Source: Puccinellia tenuiflora (lineage: Eukaryota > Streptophyta > Magnoliopsida > Poales > Poaceae). Taken from it: a stretch of 64,000 nucleotides of DNA. Below are positions 23,546 through 35,277 of the stretch, one piece after another. The notes beneath the pieces were generated by a model, which was given only the letters and a program-made list of their open reading frames with translations, was not told where the DNA came from and did not search any database. Every line of letters begins with the position of its first letter. Position 1 is the stretch's first letter. The stretch is taken from NCBI GenBank assembly GCA_012064385.1, contig QRDG01000131.1, forward strand, positions 756,459-820,458. Reading direction: 5' to 3'. Both the position numbers and the translations under genes were made by a program.

Positions 23546-24495
23546 TGTTAGAATTGGGCCCATTTGTGGCAGCCCAATAGCAATTTCAGAAAATCTCAAA
23601 ACCCAAAATGATGGCAGCTCACAAGTGAGTGGAGTGGGAGCTAAAGTTTAGTCCCACATTGCTAGTTTGAGAGGAGTTGCACCACCTTATAAGGTGGAGT
23701 GTTCCACTAGTTGGTAAGTGAGTGAGAACAAGAGGCTCTCTCACGCGCTCCTCCTCCTCCGCCGCCGCTCGCACGCACGCACCGCCCGCCCGTCTCGTCA
23801 CGACGCGCCGCGGGTTGCGGGAATCTCGCCGAGCTGAGCTTTATTTTTGCAGTCCGGGAAAAACGGTCTGGACGGACGCGTCACAGTTAGTCGTTTCGGG
23901 TCGCTCCCGGATCGTGGGCTACTGTAACCGACCTGCGACGTGGACTTGGCCCACGTTGTACCCGTTAGGGTTTTCCCGAGCCGCACTATATATTGTCGTG
24001 CACTGCGTGCGCCGCATAATACACCGAACTAATCTAGGTTTTGCCAATCTCGTGCCTTGCGCCGCCACCGTAGTCTACTCCATCCTGATCGCCGGCGTGC
24101 ACCGGCGAGCGGGAGAGCAGGTCTCCGGAACCGTTAGCTCTTGCGATCCTGTACGGGAGAGGGCTAATTAGGTTTTTGGGAAGCGCTCCGCGCGACTGCT
24201 CAAGTTCGTCATCACGGCTCGCCTTCCCGGTCGCTCGGTGGGACCTAAAGCTCGTCGTCTTCAACGCCGTCTTCTTCGACTGGTTATCGCCAACGTTGTC
24301 GTCAACAACATCGGTACTGCAACGCCTACGGCTACTTACTCCACTACGGATCGGTACGTGATGTGTGATCCGATCTGTTCGTTTAACATGTTTAGTGGTT
24401 ACATGTTTTCCGTATGCATGCTGTTGTTAGTAGCGATTCTTGTCATGTTTAATATTCTGGAATTAATCATGGAATTATTGCCTAATTACTCAACA
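23546..24495 (+). repeat. 5' LTR of copia retrotransposon (about 950 bp)
   Basis: The LTR begins TGTTAGAATTGGG and ends CTCAACA, giving the TGTT...AACA inverted ends typical of LTRs. The right border is independently marked at 34065, where a second copy of the last 41 bp (one mismatch) ends at the same base before unrelated sequence. No canonical initiator-tRNA-Met primer-binding site (TGGTATCAGAG) follows the LTR; the next bases are atccaaaaacc. The LTR contains a GC-rich middle and a TATA-like 'ctatatatt' near 23990. Confidence 0.75.
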
Positions 24496-24534
24496 ATCCA
24501 AAAACCTAATTATAGGCAATTTCCTGAGTTATCA

Positions 24535-27500
24535 ATGGCTGGTTTTGCTGATGCTATGAGGCCGGAAAAGTTTACCGGTGTGAGCTTTAAGAGGTGGCAA
24601 GTGAAGTGCCAACTCTGGCTTATGGCTTTGAAAATATTCCATGTCAGTAAAGGCATGCCTGAGGGAACTATTTCTGAGCAAGATCAGGAAAAGTTCCGGT
24701 ATGACAATACTGCCTTCAGGGGATGTATTCTTAGCGTTCTTGATGGCCGTCTGTGCGATGTGTACATGCACATAGAGGACGGCAAGGAGCTCTGGGAAGC
24801 ACTGAATGCGAAATTCGGTGCATCCGATGCTGGCAGTGAACTCTATGTCATGGAGAGTTTCCATGATTACAGGATGGTCAATAACCGTTCTGTAGTGGAA
24901 CAGGCTCATGAAATAGAGTGTATTGCAAAGGAGCTCGAACTTCTCAAGTGTGCCATACCCGACAAGTTTGTGGCTGGGTGCATTATTGCAAAGTTGCCTC
25001 CGTCTTGGAGGAACTTCGCCACAACTCTCAAACATAAGAGACAGGAGATATCAGTTGAAAATCTGATTGCGTCTCTTGATGTTGAGGAGAAATCTCGGGC
25101 TAAGGACACTAATGAGAGAGGCGGTGAGGGTCAGTCTAGCGCCAACATGGTGCAGAAGAACTCACATATCAAGAACAAAGGGAATTTCAAGCCCTCGTTC
25201 AATAAGCCTGCAAAGACTACTGACTTCAAGAAGAAGAAGAAGAAGAAGAAGGTGAACAAAGCTGAGCAGGGAGGATGTTATACCTGCGGACAGCTTGGCC
25301 ACTATTCCAAGAACTGCCCTGAACGTGCAGATCGCAAAGGAAAAGATGGCACCAATACTGTCAACGTCCTGACCGCTAGCAATACTGATGGGTATGGTAA
25401 TTTACCTGTTGTGCTTTCAGTATTTCAATCTTCATGTTGGTGGATTGATACGGGTGCTAATGTTCATGTGTGTTCTGACATCTCTATGTTCACTTCTTAC
25501 CAGGTCGCACGGGATTCCTCCGTCCTAATGGGGAATGGATCACATGCTTCTGTTCGTGGTGTTGGCACGGTAGATCTGAAGTTTACTTCGGGGAAGATCG
25601 TGCAGCTGAGGAACGTGCAGCATGTCCCTACTATGAACAAGAATCTCGTTAGTGGCTCCCTTCTATGCAGAGATGGGTTTAAAGTAGTCTTAGAGTCCAA
25701 TAAAGTGGTTGTGTCAAAGTTTGGACAATTTATTGGTAAAGGTTATGAGTGCGGAGGCTTGTTCCGCTTTTCCCTTTCAGATTTTTGTAATAAGTCAGTA
25801 AACCATATTTGTGGCAATGTGGATTCGGATGCTAGTGTTTGGCACTCTCGTTTATGTCACGTTAATTTTGGTTTAATGTCTCGGCTATCCAGCATGTGTT
25901 TAATTCTGAAATTCACCATTGCCAAAGGTTCTAAGTGCCATAGTTGTGTGCAATCTAAGCAACCTCGGAAGCCTCACATGGCGGCCGAGGAGAGAAACTT
26001 GGCACCTCTAGAACTCATACATTCTGATCTATGCGAGATGAATGGTGTGTTGACAAAAGGTGGAAAGAGATATTTCATGACATTAATTGATGATGCTACT
26101 AGGTTCTGCTATGTTTATTTGTTGCAAACTAAAGATGAAGCGTTAGACTACTTTAAAATCTATAAGGCTGAAGTTGAAAATCAATTAGAGAGAAAGATCA
26201 AGCGTCTTAGGTCAGATCGTGGTGGAGAATATTTTGCAAAAATATTTGATGAATTCTGTGAGGAACACGGCATTATTCATGAGAGGACGCCTCCCTACTC
26301 ACCCCAATCAAACGGGGTTGCCGAGAGGAAAAACTGCACGCTGACCGACTTGGTGAATTCCATGTTGGACACTGCGGGTTTATCTAAGGCATGGTGGGGG
26401 GAGGCCTTGTTGACTTCATGTCATGTCCTGAATAGAATTCCTAACAAGAATAAAGAGAAAACCCCTTATGAGGAGTGGGTTGGAAGAAAGCCATCACTTT
26501 CTTATTTGCGTACTTGGGGATGCTTGGCAAAAGTCAACATTCCTATTCCGAAGAAACGCAAACTCGGACCAAAGACAGTGGATTGTATTTTTCTGGGCTA
26601 TGCGCAGCGTAGCATTGGTTATAGATTTTTAGTGGTTAAATCTGAGGTTCCGGATATGCATGTTGATACTATAATGGAATCTCGTGATGCAACATTTTTT
26701 GAGAATATGTTTCCTATGAAAGATATGCATAGCACTGCTAGAATTTCTTCTGAAATAATTCCTGAATCTAGTGCATCTAGTGATCATTCTGAACAACCAC
26801 TTGAGACTGTCCTAGAGAAGGATGACAATGAAGCTCCTAAGAGGAGCAAGAGACAGAGGTTTGAAAAATCCTTTGGTGATGATTTCATTGTGTACCTTGT
26901 GGACAATACTTCTACGTTCATTGCAGAGGCATACGCATCTCCTGATGCGGATGACTGGAAAGAAGCTGTCCATAATGAGATGGACTCGATTCTTTCTAAT
27001 GGGACATGGGAACTGTGTGAACGACCGTATGGGTGCAAACCTGTGGGTTGTAAGTGGGTGTTTAAGAAGAAGCTGCGGCCTGATGGTACTATTGAGAAGT
27101 ACAAGGCGCGGCTTGTGGCCAAGGGCTACACGCAGAGAGAAGGCGAAGATTACTTCGATACCTATTCACCTGTCGCTAGACTGACCACCATTCGTGTACT
27201 ACTTTCCCTGGCTGCCTCTTATGGTCTTATCGTACATCAAATGGACGTAAAGACAGCTTTCCTCAATGGAGAGTTGGAAGAGGAGATCTATATGGATCAG
27301 CCTGATGGGTTCGTGGTAAAGGGTGAAGAGAGAAAGGTATGCAAGTTGTTGAAGTCCTTGTACGGACTGAAACAAGCACCTAAGCAATGGCATGAGAAGT
27401 TTGACAGAACTTTGACTTCTGCGGGCTTTGCCATTAATGAGGCTGATAGGTGCGTCTATTATCGCCATGGTGGGGGTGATAGTGTCATATTATGCTTGTA

Positions 27501-28461
27501 TGTCGACGACATATTGATATTTGGTACAAGCATGAATGTGATAAATGAGGTCAAGTCTTTTCTGTCAAAATGTTTTGACATGAAAGATCTGGGAGAAGCT
27601 GATGTAATTCTGAACATCAAGCTGATTAAGGATGAGAGTGGAATTGTTTTAACACAATCACACTATGTTGAGAAGGTCTTGAGCCGATTCGGCTTTATAG
27701 ACAGCAAGCCTTCTCCAACACCTTATGATCCCAGCGTGGCACTTCGAAAGAACAAGAAAGAATCGATAGATCAATTGAGATACTCTCAAATAATCGGTTC
27801 ACTCATGTACCTCGCGAGCGCGACGAGACCTGATATCTCATATGCTGTAAGCAAGTTGAGCAGGTTCATGTCAAACCCGGGTAATGATCATTGGCATGCA
27901 CTTGAAAGAGTCATGCGCTATCTGAACGGTACAATGAGTTATGGGATTCACTATTCTGGGCACCCTGCTGTGCTAGAGGGATATAGTGACTCGAACTGGA
28001 TTTCAGATGCTGATGAGCTCTACGCCACAAGTGGGTATGCATTTACCCTTGGAGGTGGCGCAGTGTCATGGAGGTCTTGTAAACAGACCATATTGACGAG
28101 GTCAACTATGGAAGCAGAACTTACTGCTTTGGATACAGCCACTGTAGAGGCAGAATGGCTGCGTGAGCTCTTGATGGACTTGCCGGTGGTTGACAAACCA
28201 TTGCCGGCCATCCTTATAAACTGTGACAACCAAACGGTGATTGTCAAAGTGAACAGTGCTAAGGATAATGCGAAGTCATCAAGACACGTTAAAAGACGTT
28301 TGAAATCTGTCAGGAAATTGAAAAACTCTGGAGTAATTACTGTTACGTATATTCAAACAGACAAAAACCTGGCAGATCCCTTTACAAAGGGACTATCACG
28401 AAATGTGATAGAGAGTGCATCGAGGGAGATGGGTATGAGACCCATGAGTGTTACACCATAG
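24535..28461 (+). CDS. Copia gag-pol polyprotein, intact, 1308 residues
   Basis: The Ty1/copia polyprotein drives capsid assembly, processing, integration and reverse transcription. The chosen start, ATG 24535 (MAGFADAMRPEKFTG), is the first Met after the LTR; the frame stays open upstream through the LTR only by chance. Domain order is copia-type: a UBN2-like Gag (about residues 15-200), a CCHC knuckle CYTCGQLGHYSKNC (248-261), protease DTG (305-307), a GAG-pre-integrase segment near 435-480, an integrase with D498, D561 and E597 (35 residues between the last two), reverse transcriptase with YVDD (989-992), and RNase H from about residue 1150. There is no stop or frameshift across 3.9 kb, so the copy is probably young and potentially active. 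It lies between a full 5' LTR and a 3' side disrupted by the nested element at 28808. Confidence 0.96.
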   Translation: MAGFADAMRPEKFTGVSFKRWQVKCQLWLMALKIFHVSKGMPEGTISEQDQEKFRYDNTAFRGCILSVLDGRLCDVYMHIEDGKELWEALNAKFGASDAGSELYVMESFHDYRMVNNRSVVEQAHEIECIAKELELLKCAIPDKFVAGCIIAKLPPSWRNFATTLKHKRQEISVENLIASLDVEEKSRAKDTNERGGEGQSSANMVQKNSHIKNKGNFKPSFNKPAKTTDFKKKKKKKKVNKAEQGGCYTCGQLGHYSKNCPERADRKGKDGTNTVNVLTASNTDGYGNLPVVLSVFQSSCWWIDTGANVHVCSDISMFTSYQVARDSSVLMGNGSHASVRGVGTVDLKFTSGKIVQLRNVQHVPTMNKNLVSGSLLCRDGFKVVLESNKVVVSKFGQFIGKGYECGGLFRFSLSDFCNKSVNHICGNVDSDASVWHSRLCHVNFGLMSRLSSMCLILKFTIAKGSKCHSCVQSKQPRKPHMAAEERNLAPLELIHSDLCEMNGVLTKGGKRYFMTLIDDATRFCYVYLLQTKDEALDYFKIYKAEVENQLERKIKRLRSDRGGEYFAKIFDEFCEEHGIIHERTPPYSPQSNGVAERKNCTLTDLVNSMLDTAGLSKAWWGEALLTSCHVLNRIPNKNKEKTPYEEWVGRKPSLSYLRTWGCLAKVNIPIPKKRKLGPKTVDCIFLGYAQRSIGYRFLVVKSEVPDMHVDTIMESRDATFFENMFPMKDMHSTARISSEIIPESSASSDHSEQPLETVLEKDDNEAPKRSKRQRFEKSFGDDFIVYLVDNTSTFIAEAYASPDADDWKEAVHNEMDSILSNGTWELCERPYGCKPVGCKWVFKKKLRPDGTIEKYKARLVAKGYTQREGEDYFDTYSPVARLTTIRVLLSLAASYGLIVHQMDVKTAFLNGELEEEIYMDQPDGFVVKGEERKVCKLLKSLYGLKQAPKQWHEKFDRTLTSAGFAINEADRCVYYRHGGGDSVILCLYVDDILIFGTSMNVINEVKSFLSKCFDMKDLGEADVILNIKLIKDESGIVLTQSHYVEKVLSRFGFIDSKPSPTPYDPSVALRKNKKESIDQLRYSQIIGSLMYLASATRPDISYAVSKLSRFMSNPGNDHWHALERVMRYLNGTMSYGIHYSGHPAVLEGYSDSNWISDADELYATSGYAFTLGGGAVSWRSCKQTILTRSTMEAELTALDTATVEAEWLRELLMDLPVVDKPLPAILINCDNQTVIVKVNSAKDNAKSSRHVKRRLKSVRKLKNSGVITVTYIQTDKNLADPFTKGLSRNVIESASREMGMRPMSVTP

Positions 28462-28807
28462 TGGTAACCCAACCTATGTGATCGGAGATCCCGTGAAGTA
28501 GGACCTGGGAAAAACAAACTAGTGGTTTAACAGAGGAGAGCTTTTTGTTACCCTCTCTAAGTGAAGATGCACGAGCTCTCAGAAAATTGTAAGGCAGGTT
28601 GGCAACATGCACTAATGTGGTTCTATTGGCTATTTATGGCAAAGATGCTGTCCTACAGAGCATTCTTGAAAGAACGCACCTATATGAGTTCCGACTGTTA
28701 AACGTCGCAGTCTATGAGATTTGGGTGATCTCTAGTAAACTCATGAAGAGACGAGGGAGTATGACGCATATGCTCCACCCGCGGGGTAGGCTACTGGCAG
28801 CCACGTA
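28462..28807 (+). other. Copia 3' untranslated internal sequence
   Basis: This noncoding stretch follows the polyprotein stop and runs to the nested LTR element at 28808. It should lead to the polypurine tract and 3' LTR, but these are not seen before the nested insertion. Confidence 0.6.
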
Positions 28808-31347
28808 TGAAAGAACAAACAATGCCCGGATGTCGCCTAGAGGGGGGGGGGGGGGTGAATAGGCGATTAAAACTTTTTCTAATTAGGGGCTTGATAATTG
28901 CAGAATAAAACTATGTGTTTAAATTAACAAGCCAACAACCTAATATGCTAGGGTTACCTATGTGCACCAACAACTTATGCTAAGCAATTCAAGCAACAAG
29001 GAGATAGCAAGATATGAACTTCAAGCACGAAGGCTATCACAATGTAAATTGCATAAGTAAAGCTCGGGTATAGAAATAACCGAGGCACGCGGAGACGAGG
29101 ATGTATTCCCGAGTTCCTCCTTGTTAAGGGAGTACGTCTCGTTGGAGGGGTGTGAGCTCGCCACAAGAGGCCTACTCAAGACGCCACGAAGGCCTCACCC
29201 TATTCTCCGATGAACCTCACCCAAGGGATTGGTTCACCTTCCACTATCGGAATCCTTCAAGGCGGATTCCGGAGCCCTTTACAACTCTTCTTGGGGCACA
29301 CACCCACAACTCAATTGGGGGCTCCCAAACTCGTGCCGAAGCTTCACAAGCGAAGTCTTCGCGGCACCTCCAACCGTCTAGGGTACACAATGCACCCAAG
29401 AGGCAACAAGCTCTTGGGAACACAATGCACCCAAGAGTAACAAGCTTCTCAACTTCGATCTTCACGTATCACGTAGGGAGAGCAACCCGATGCAACAAAT
29501 GCAAAAGGCAAGAGCACACAAAGTGGTCAAGTCCTTCACTCCGAAATCCAACCAAAGCAACTAATGCTATGGAGGGATTTGAGAGGAAGAACACAAAGCA
29601 ACCCTAAATCTAGATCCACTAGGTTCCCCTCACTTAGAGGAGGATTTGATTGGTGGAATGGTAGATCTAGATCTCCTCTCTTGTTTCCCTAAAGATGGGC
29701 AAGAATCATTGGAGGGAAGTGGAGGAATCAAGCTCTCAAAGATGTGCAACAATGGAGGAGAGAGAGAGCAAAAGGTTCACCAAGATGCTTAGAACCGTTG
29801 GGGAAGAAGGGGCACTTAAATAGGTGCCCTGGGAATCTGGCCGTTGGGCTCAGAATCCCGCAGGGCCGGAAGTACCGGCCCAAAGGGCGGTACTACCGCC
29901 CCATGTAAAAACAGCCCCAACGGCTCTCGGCCGAACAAAATCCGCAGCACCGGTAGTACCGGCCCAAAGGGCGGTACTTCCGGTCCACCCAGAGAAAGCC
30001 TACCAACGGCTAGAGGGAAAACCCGCAGGGCCGGAAGTACCGCTGCGGCTCCCGGTACTTCCGGTCGCCCGGTAGTACCGGGGCTACTTCCGGCCAAAAA
30101 CCAGGAGACTCCACAACATCCAGAACCTAAAAACATAAGCGGAAGTGCCTCCGGAAATTTCCACCGGAAGTAGGAGCGGAAGTACCGCCACGGTCACCGG
30201 TACTTCCGGTTGCCCGGTACTTCCGGTTCTACTTCCGGTCCAAATTTCGGGGGAACACAAAGTTCCAGTACCTGGGGAAATAAGCGGAAGAGGGACCGGA
30301 ACTGGGCACCGGAAGTGCCCAGCGGTAGTACCGGTCCAGGGACCGGTACTTCCGGCCAGCAGAGAAAAACAGGCAAACCCTGAAACTGAATAACTTTTGC
30401 GTGGCAACTCCGAATCGAGTGAATCCAATTTTGTTGGAAAGAGGACGACAAGAGCTTACACTACAAAAATTCAAATATTGAAACAAGCAAAGGAGATTGT
30501 GCGGAGGGATGGAATGGTGAGACCTTTCCAAGCGGATGAACCGGCAAAATCTCCAACACCGAAAATGCATAAGCTTTTCATCAAGACTCCGTTTTCTATG
30601 ATCTTGGGCTTGTTTCGAAGATAATCACAAGCCCTACAAGATCATGCATATACACATCATAGTCTATCATGTGAGGAGGAAATCATAAGGAGAGATTTTG
30701 ACCTCTCGTAGAAGAGACAAACCGGTAAAGCCTCCGATATCAAAAACGCAAGGAGATATTCATGAGATCCGTTTTTGATGAACTAGAGCTTGGTATGGAG
30801 ATGAACACAAGCTCTAAATTCTCACATGGATAAAAGCCATAAGAACCAATAAAGATGATTGCATGGAAGCAAAGGTTTGAGCTCTCCACGAACGATACGA
30901 TCACGATACTCGGTCGAGAGCCCCTCTTGATAGTACGGCTATCTATCCTATAACCCGGTCTCTCACTAACAACATGAGACCGGTAAAATAGAAACCCTAT
31001 CAAGATCATACCTTTGCCTTGCGCATAAATCCACTTGAGGTCGAAGAAGAAGATCTTCATCTCCTCAAGACGAACCACCTTTCTTGATCGCGCCTTGCTT
31101 GGTGAAGATTCACATGACGCTCCCCCATACACCAAGATGGGGAAAGCACTCCTTCGGCATATCTTCACTTGGCCTTTCTCTCGATGACGAACACCTTGGC
31201 CTTGATCTTCTTCCCTAAACCTTGACTCCAACACATGGAGACAAGCAAGCTAATGGACACCTACAAATATAGCTCAATGCAAATATTAGTCCATAGAGAT
31301 TGTCATTAATTACCAAAACCATGCATGGGGGCAACCATGCACTTTCA
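28808..31347 (-). repeat. LTR of a noncoding (LARD-like) retrotransposon, minus strand
   Basis: This 2.54-kb unit runs from tgaaagaacaaacaatgcc to gcatgcactttca when read on the plus strand; TG...CA ends hold in either direction. In the element's own orientation it starts TGAAAGTGCATGG. It is homologous along most of its length to 56664-58927 on the opposite strand. Just outside, at 31348-31361, lies the complement of aaaatgggggagat, a polypurine tract, so this is the 3' LTR of an element whose interior extends to the right. It contains no conserved coding region. The segment 29850-30360 is a special array described separately. Confidence 0.8.
29850..30360. repeat. Array of CCGG-bounded quasi-palindromes, TAC/AAGT type
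   Basis: Within the LTR, short phrases such as ccggaagtaccgg, cggtagtaccg and accggtacttccggt recur at irregular spacing, roughly 15-20 times. Each is nearly its own inverse. The bases between them are GC-rich and variable. Confidence 0.85.
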
Positions 31348-34023
31348 ATCTCCCCCATTTTGGTAATTGATGACAATCCCGTTTAAGAGGGTTTATATAA
31401 AGAATAAAGCATCCTTGCATGACAAACAAGCAAGAATGCAAAGCGCATTTAAAGGCAAATGCAACAAAAGCATAAAACCCAAATTCCCTTAAACCCTCTA
31501 AACTTCTCCCCCATTGGCATCGATTGCCGAAATGGGAAGAAAAATTTAGAGAGCCAATATAATAAGAGTTCCTCCATAAAGGTGTGCATTTCTCAAGATA
31601 TGAGTGAAATCAAATGCACTTATTCATTGACGAATAATTAGAGGAAATCAAACTATATTGAGGATCCAAAGATTGCAAAAAGATGAAATCAATTTAAACA
31701 TCTCCACAAAGGAGCAAAGCAATCGAAAAGATCCAAAGCAAGAGTTTCAAATAAAAATGGAGAAGCTCCCCAATAATCATGCACAAATGAGGAGTGCGTA
31801 GATATGGTATCCTCACTCCCCAAAACCATCTAGAACACTCAACAAGTGCAAGAGTGCATAATGCAAAAGCAAATCATAGCACTTGCACCAAAGATGTGGT
31901 TGAGCCAAAAGAAGATACCAATTTTCAAAGATTCAACATAAGATAGGCCCAACCGAGATAAGAAGATCTTTTAGAGAAATATGTTCACAAGCTTAGGGAT
32001 ACCAATTGGAAATTAAACCAATTGAAAATGCCAAAAGCTAGTGAGAGCATTTAGCCAATAAAATTCAACATGCTCACCATGGTAGGCATGAAGTCAAAGA
32101 TTTTCAAAAATACATGAGTGTGCAAAGATACCAATAAACAATAAGACAAGCACTCATGAGACAAATTTGGAACCACCAAAGAATTATAGAAGAAAAACAA
32201 GGTGGCTCAAAAGAAATAGGATACCAACTAAAAGATGACCTCTCTCATATGTATAGGTTTCTTATTAGACAAACCATTGACGATATACATCCGCAAAGAA
32301 ACATATACATACGAAATGGTCCGGGAAAAAGATAACAAGGTATCCAAAAGGAAGTCATAAATATACACATGAGATTGTTGCTTAAAAGCATAGCACATAG
32401 CTCAAATTTATCTCATGGTATATAAATGAAATTCAAATATATCAAATGCATCACACATATCACTAAGGGAACAAGAGATAGTGGAGATGCTTTGAGTTAG
32501 GAAACAAGTATCACAAGGAAATAATATCAATTGAAGAAAAGGTTTTTGCAAATTCCACACACGTATCACAAAGACATGTTAAGTGAAGGAAAAAGCCAAA
32601 ACCACAACAATTGCATATAAGAGCTTTCATGCCAAGAGGCAACCTACACAAGGTTGGATACTAGAAAGGTATGCATGGGATAGATACTTGTTACCGAGAT
32701 GCATTGAAGATGAAGATGATGAGAGTTGGTTTGTCATCAAAGCTTGACTCCGACAATCACACGGTGAGAACACCTTCCTTATGAATGAGGCAAGCATCCA
32801 ATGCATCTCCATTGTACCTAAAACAAAATTAGAATACAAAATGGTTCCCAAACTCATTGGGTTCCATAGTAGTTAGATCAACTACAATATATAGGAAACA
32901 CTCCACATAAATATGTGCATATAGATATGAAATTGAATTTCATGCACATCTTAGCCGATTTAGGATTCGGTGGAGTATCCCCTATATATTGGAACTAGAA
33001 AGACTAGCATGCCAAAAAATATATATATACTAGTAAAAGGCATGCATAGACTTACAAGAACCAAAAGAGATACAAATTGGACAAAAACACCAAGTAACCA
33101 ATAAAGCACACCAAGGTGTGACAAGAAAAGGTTGTCCAAATTATATCAAAATCCAAATCAACACATGATTGAGGAAAAATCAAATCAACAAATGATTGAT
33201 TCCGAAACACATCAACACATGAAGTGTGATATCAAAAGGAATCAATCAACACAACAAATGATCAATAAGACACCAAATGAAAATAAGATACCAATTAAAA
33301 CAAAATATCAACTAGGAGAAAAGATACCAAGAGAGGGCGATACTTGACCGAAATCAAGTAAAGTTAAAATAAGGCAAAAGGTATCAAGACTCCCACAATA
33401 AATATCAATTGGAACAAATATCTATGGAAGAGATTACATTCCAATTAATACCAATTGAAGGTACCAACACAAGATAAAGAACCAAATGCCAATTGAAAGG
33501 ATCAAAAATTGATAGATAGGTTAGTGTTCTAAATAAAAGGGATGCTCCCCCAATATGCATGCATTATCTTTGATATTTGCATTGAATACAAAATGCATGC
33601 ACAAGGGATCAGTACTCTCCATATTTTATTTACAACACTAAACACTACCAATTAAAAAATAGGATCCATTCAAAAGGCAAGGAAGGCAATAGATAAAGCA
33701 AATCAACGCAAGAGCCAATGTGAAGATGGTCTACAAAATCCACCACAAATACTAGTATCACTTGTCATGGACAAGGAGTATATAGAGATATTTCTCGGTG
33801 GTGTAAGGAACGATGTACAAGACCAACTTCACCACAAACTAGCAAGTGGCAAAAGATAGGAATTAAAACACCTTTTTTTTTTAAAGAGGTTTGTTGGTAG
33901 TTTTCAATTATTCGAACCACACCGGCAAAGCCATGGTTAGAATAAAAAGAAACAATGATTTTTCACATAATATATGGAAATGCATATTAGAGAAAAACCA
34001 CCCAAGCAAACTCACACAAACAA
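31348..34023 (-). mobile_element. Interior of the noncoding LTR element, cut by an N
   Basis: After the polypurine tract the interior is A-rich on the plus strand. It repeats small phrases such as gataccaattgga and aagcaaatca many times, with a second pyrimidine run cttctcccccattgg at 31503. No gag, protease, integrase or reverse transcriptase can be read in any frame, so the element depended on other elements for movement (LARD-like). The expected 5' LTR, about 2.5 kb, should follow on the right but is absent: the sequence breaks at the N at 34024. Confidence 0.7.
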
Positions 34024-34024
34024 N

Positions 34025-34065
34025 TTCTGGAATTAATCATCGAATTATTGCCTAATTACTCAACA
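34025..34065 (+). repeat. Last 41 bp of a copia 3' LTR
   Basis: The 41 bases after the N match 24455-24495 with one substitution and end at the same CAACA terminus. This is the outer border of the copia element whose 5' LTR is at 23546. The 5-bp flanks (tcttg on the left, gtgga on the right) do not match, so the two ends may not belong to one insertion. Confidence 0.75.
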
Positions 34066-34206
34066 GTGGAGGCCTCTGTAGTACCGGTTCCAGAGTAGAC
34101 CGGTACTAAAGGTTTGGGCCTTTAGTACCGATTAATTAGTATAGGTTGCCCAACCGGTACTATAGGCTCTCTGGAACCGGTACTAGAGCTTGTTTTTCCA
34201 CTAGTG
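34066..34206. mobile_element. CACTA transposon terminus
   Basis: The segment ends ttttccactagtg, the inverse of a CACTAGTGGAAAA terminus. Its interior carries typical subterminal repeats built from 'agtaccggtt' and 'ggtactaaag' in both orientations. Only one end is present; the rest was lost where the copia LTR end abuts at 34065. Confidence 0.75.
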
Positions 34207-34936
34207 ATATGGTCCTTGGTGTTGATTTTGAATTTTAAGAACAGTCATGCAAAGAACTTGTTATTTGCAAGCAACAATTTTTCCTGGGAGTTGGATGGAC
34301 ACTTATCAGAGCTTTCTTAATCTTATTTATGAAGTACTGAGAGTCATCACAAAAGGAATTTACAAGTGTCATCGACATGAGAAACATTTAGAGCATATAG
34401 TGTCATCGACGATGAGTCATCTTATAGCGGCCGAAAAATGGTCTGATTATACTGTGTCGATGCAGTTTGCTTCCCTCTGAAGGAGTAGACTCATCGTCTT
34501 TTGCTTTCTGGGAAGTAGCTTCCCAGTTTTACTTTGCTTTGAACTTTGGAAAAACTATGTACGCTCTGTTTCTTTGAAATGGAACCCGGCTCATTGTCAT
34601 ATGGAAAAAAAATTCTTATACGATGAGCATCTACTGATGAGCAACAATGGACAATTGTAACTAGAACATATCATAGATATTCTCTGCAATAATCTAAAGT
34701 GCTTTGGTAATAGATATTTTCACTAGTGAAATGAATGGAGACGAGGGATATAAGTTTCCTTTATTTCACAATTCCATATGTATTTCCATAGCAGAACAGA
34801 GACCCCATTTTTGAAAATGCAAGATGTCATGCCTCTCTATAGGTCGGCTGCAATCCAGCAGCGCTTATAAAAGGTGCTTGTGCGTTCGAGAGTTGAAGGG
34901 AGAGGGACCGAGAGAAACGACAAAGAGACTGGCGAC
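34207..34936. other. Intergenic, no recognised gene
   Basis: An open frame at 34247-34480 (77 codons) has no recognisable domain. The remainder is AT-rich until the GC-rich segment that begins near 34930. Confidence 0.4.
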
Positions 34937-35196
34937 ATGGAAGCTCCGCCCGCTGGTGCTCCCGCTCCTGCGGTGGAGGGAGGTGACGGACCGCTTGGCA
35001 CCGCCGACGTGCACCCTCCTCCCCCCGCAGGCGACGTGCCCGCTCCTCCCCCGCTGTCGCTGGCGGCGTGCCCGCACCCGCTCCTCCACCGCCACCACCG
35101 GCGCCTGCTGCGGTGGAGGGGGATCTCGCTGGATTGGTGGACGAGCAGCCAAGGGTCGTGGTGCCAGCCGCCGTCGCCGGCGCTCGGTGGTACAAG
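34937..35196 (+). CDS. Possible Pro/Ala-rich first exon, unrecognised
   Basis: ATG 34937 (MEAPPAGAPAPAVEGGDG) starts a proline/alanine-rich reading that, in a shifted frame, continues as PAPAAVEGDLAGLVDEQPRV and ends AVAGARWYK before a GTACGC donor at 35197. The same type of frame change is seen in the neighbouring genes. No conserved family is recognised, and the piece could also be GC-rich noncoding sequence. Confidence 0.3.
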
Positions 35197-35277
35197 GTAC
35201 GCACAGCACGTACTCCTCCTTCCTCCCCCTATAATTCCTGGTCGGACGCGGCGGCGGCATGGGTGCGCTCGCGGCGT

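Noticed and set aside
24238..24534. N-terminal extension of the copia polyprotein into the LTR
   Set aside because: The extra 99 codons lie inside the LTR and are not Gag-like; the first Met after the LTR begins a normal copia Gag.
29152..30624. Several 75-150-codon frames in the LTR array
   Set aside because: They arise from repeated ccgg phrases and are present on both strands; none resembles a protein.
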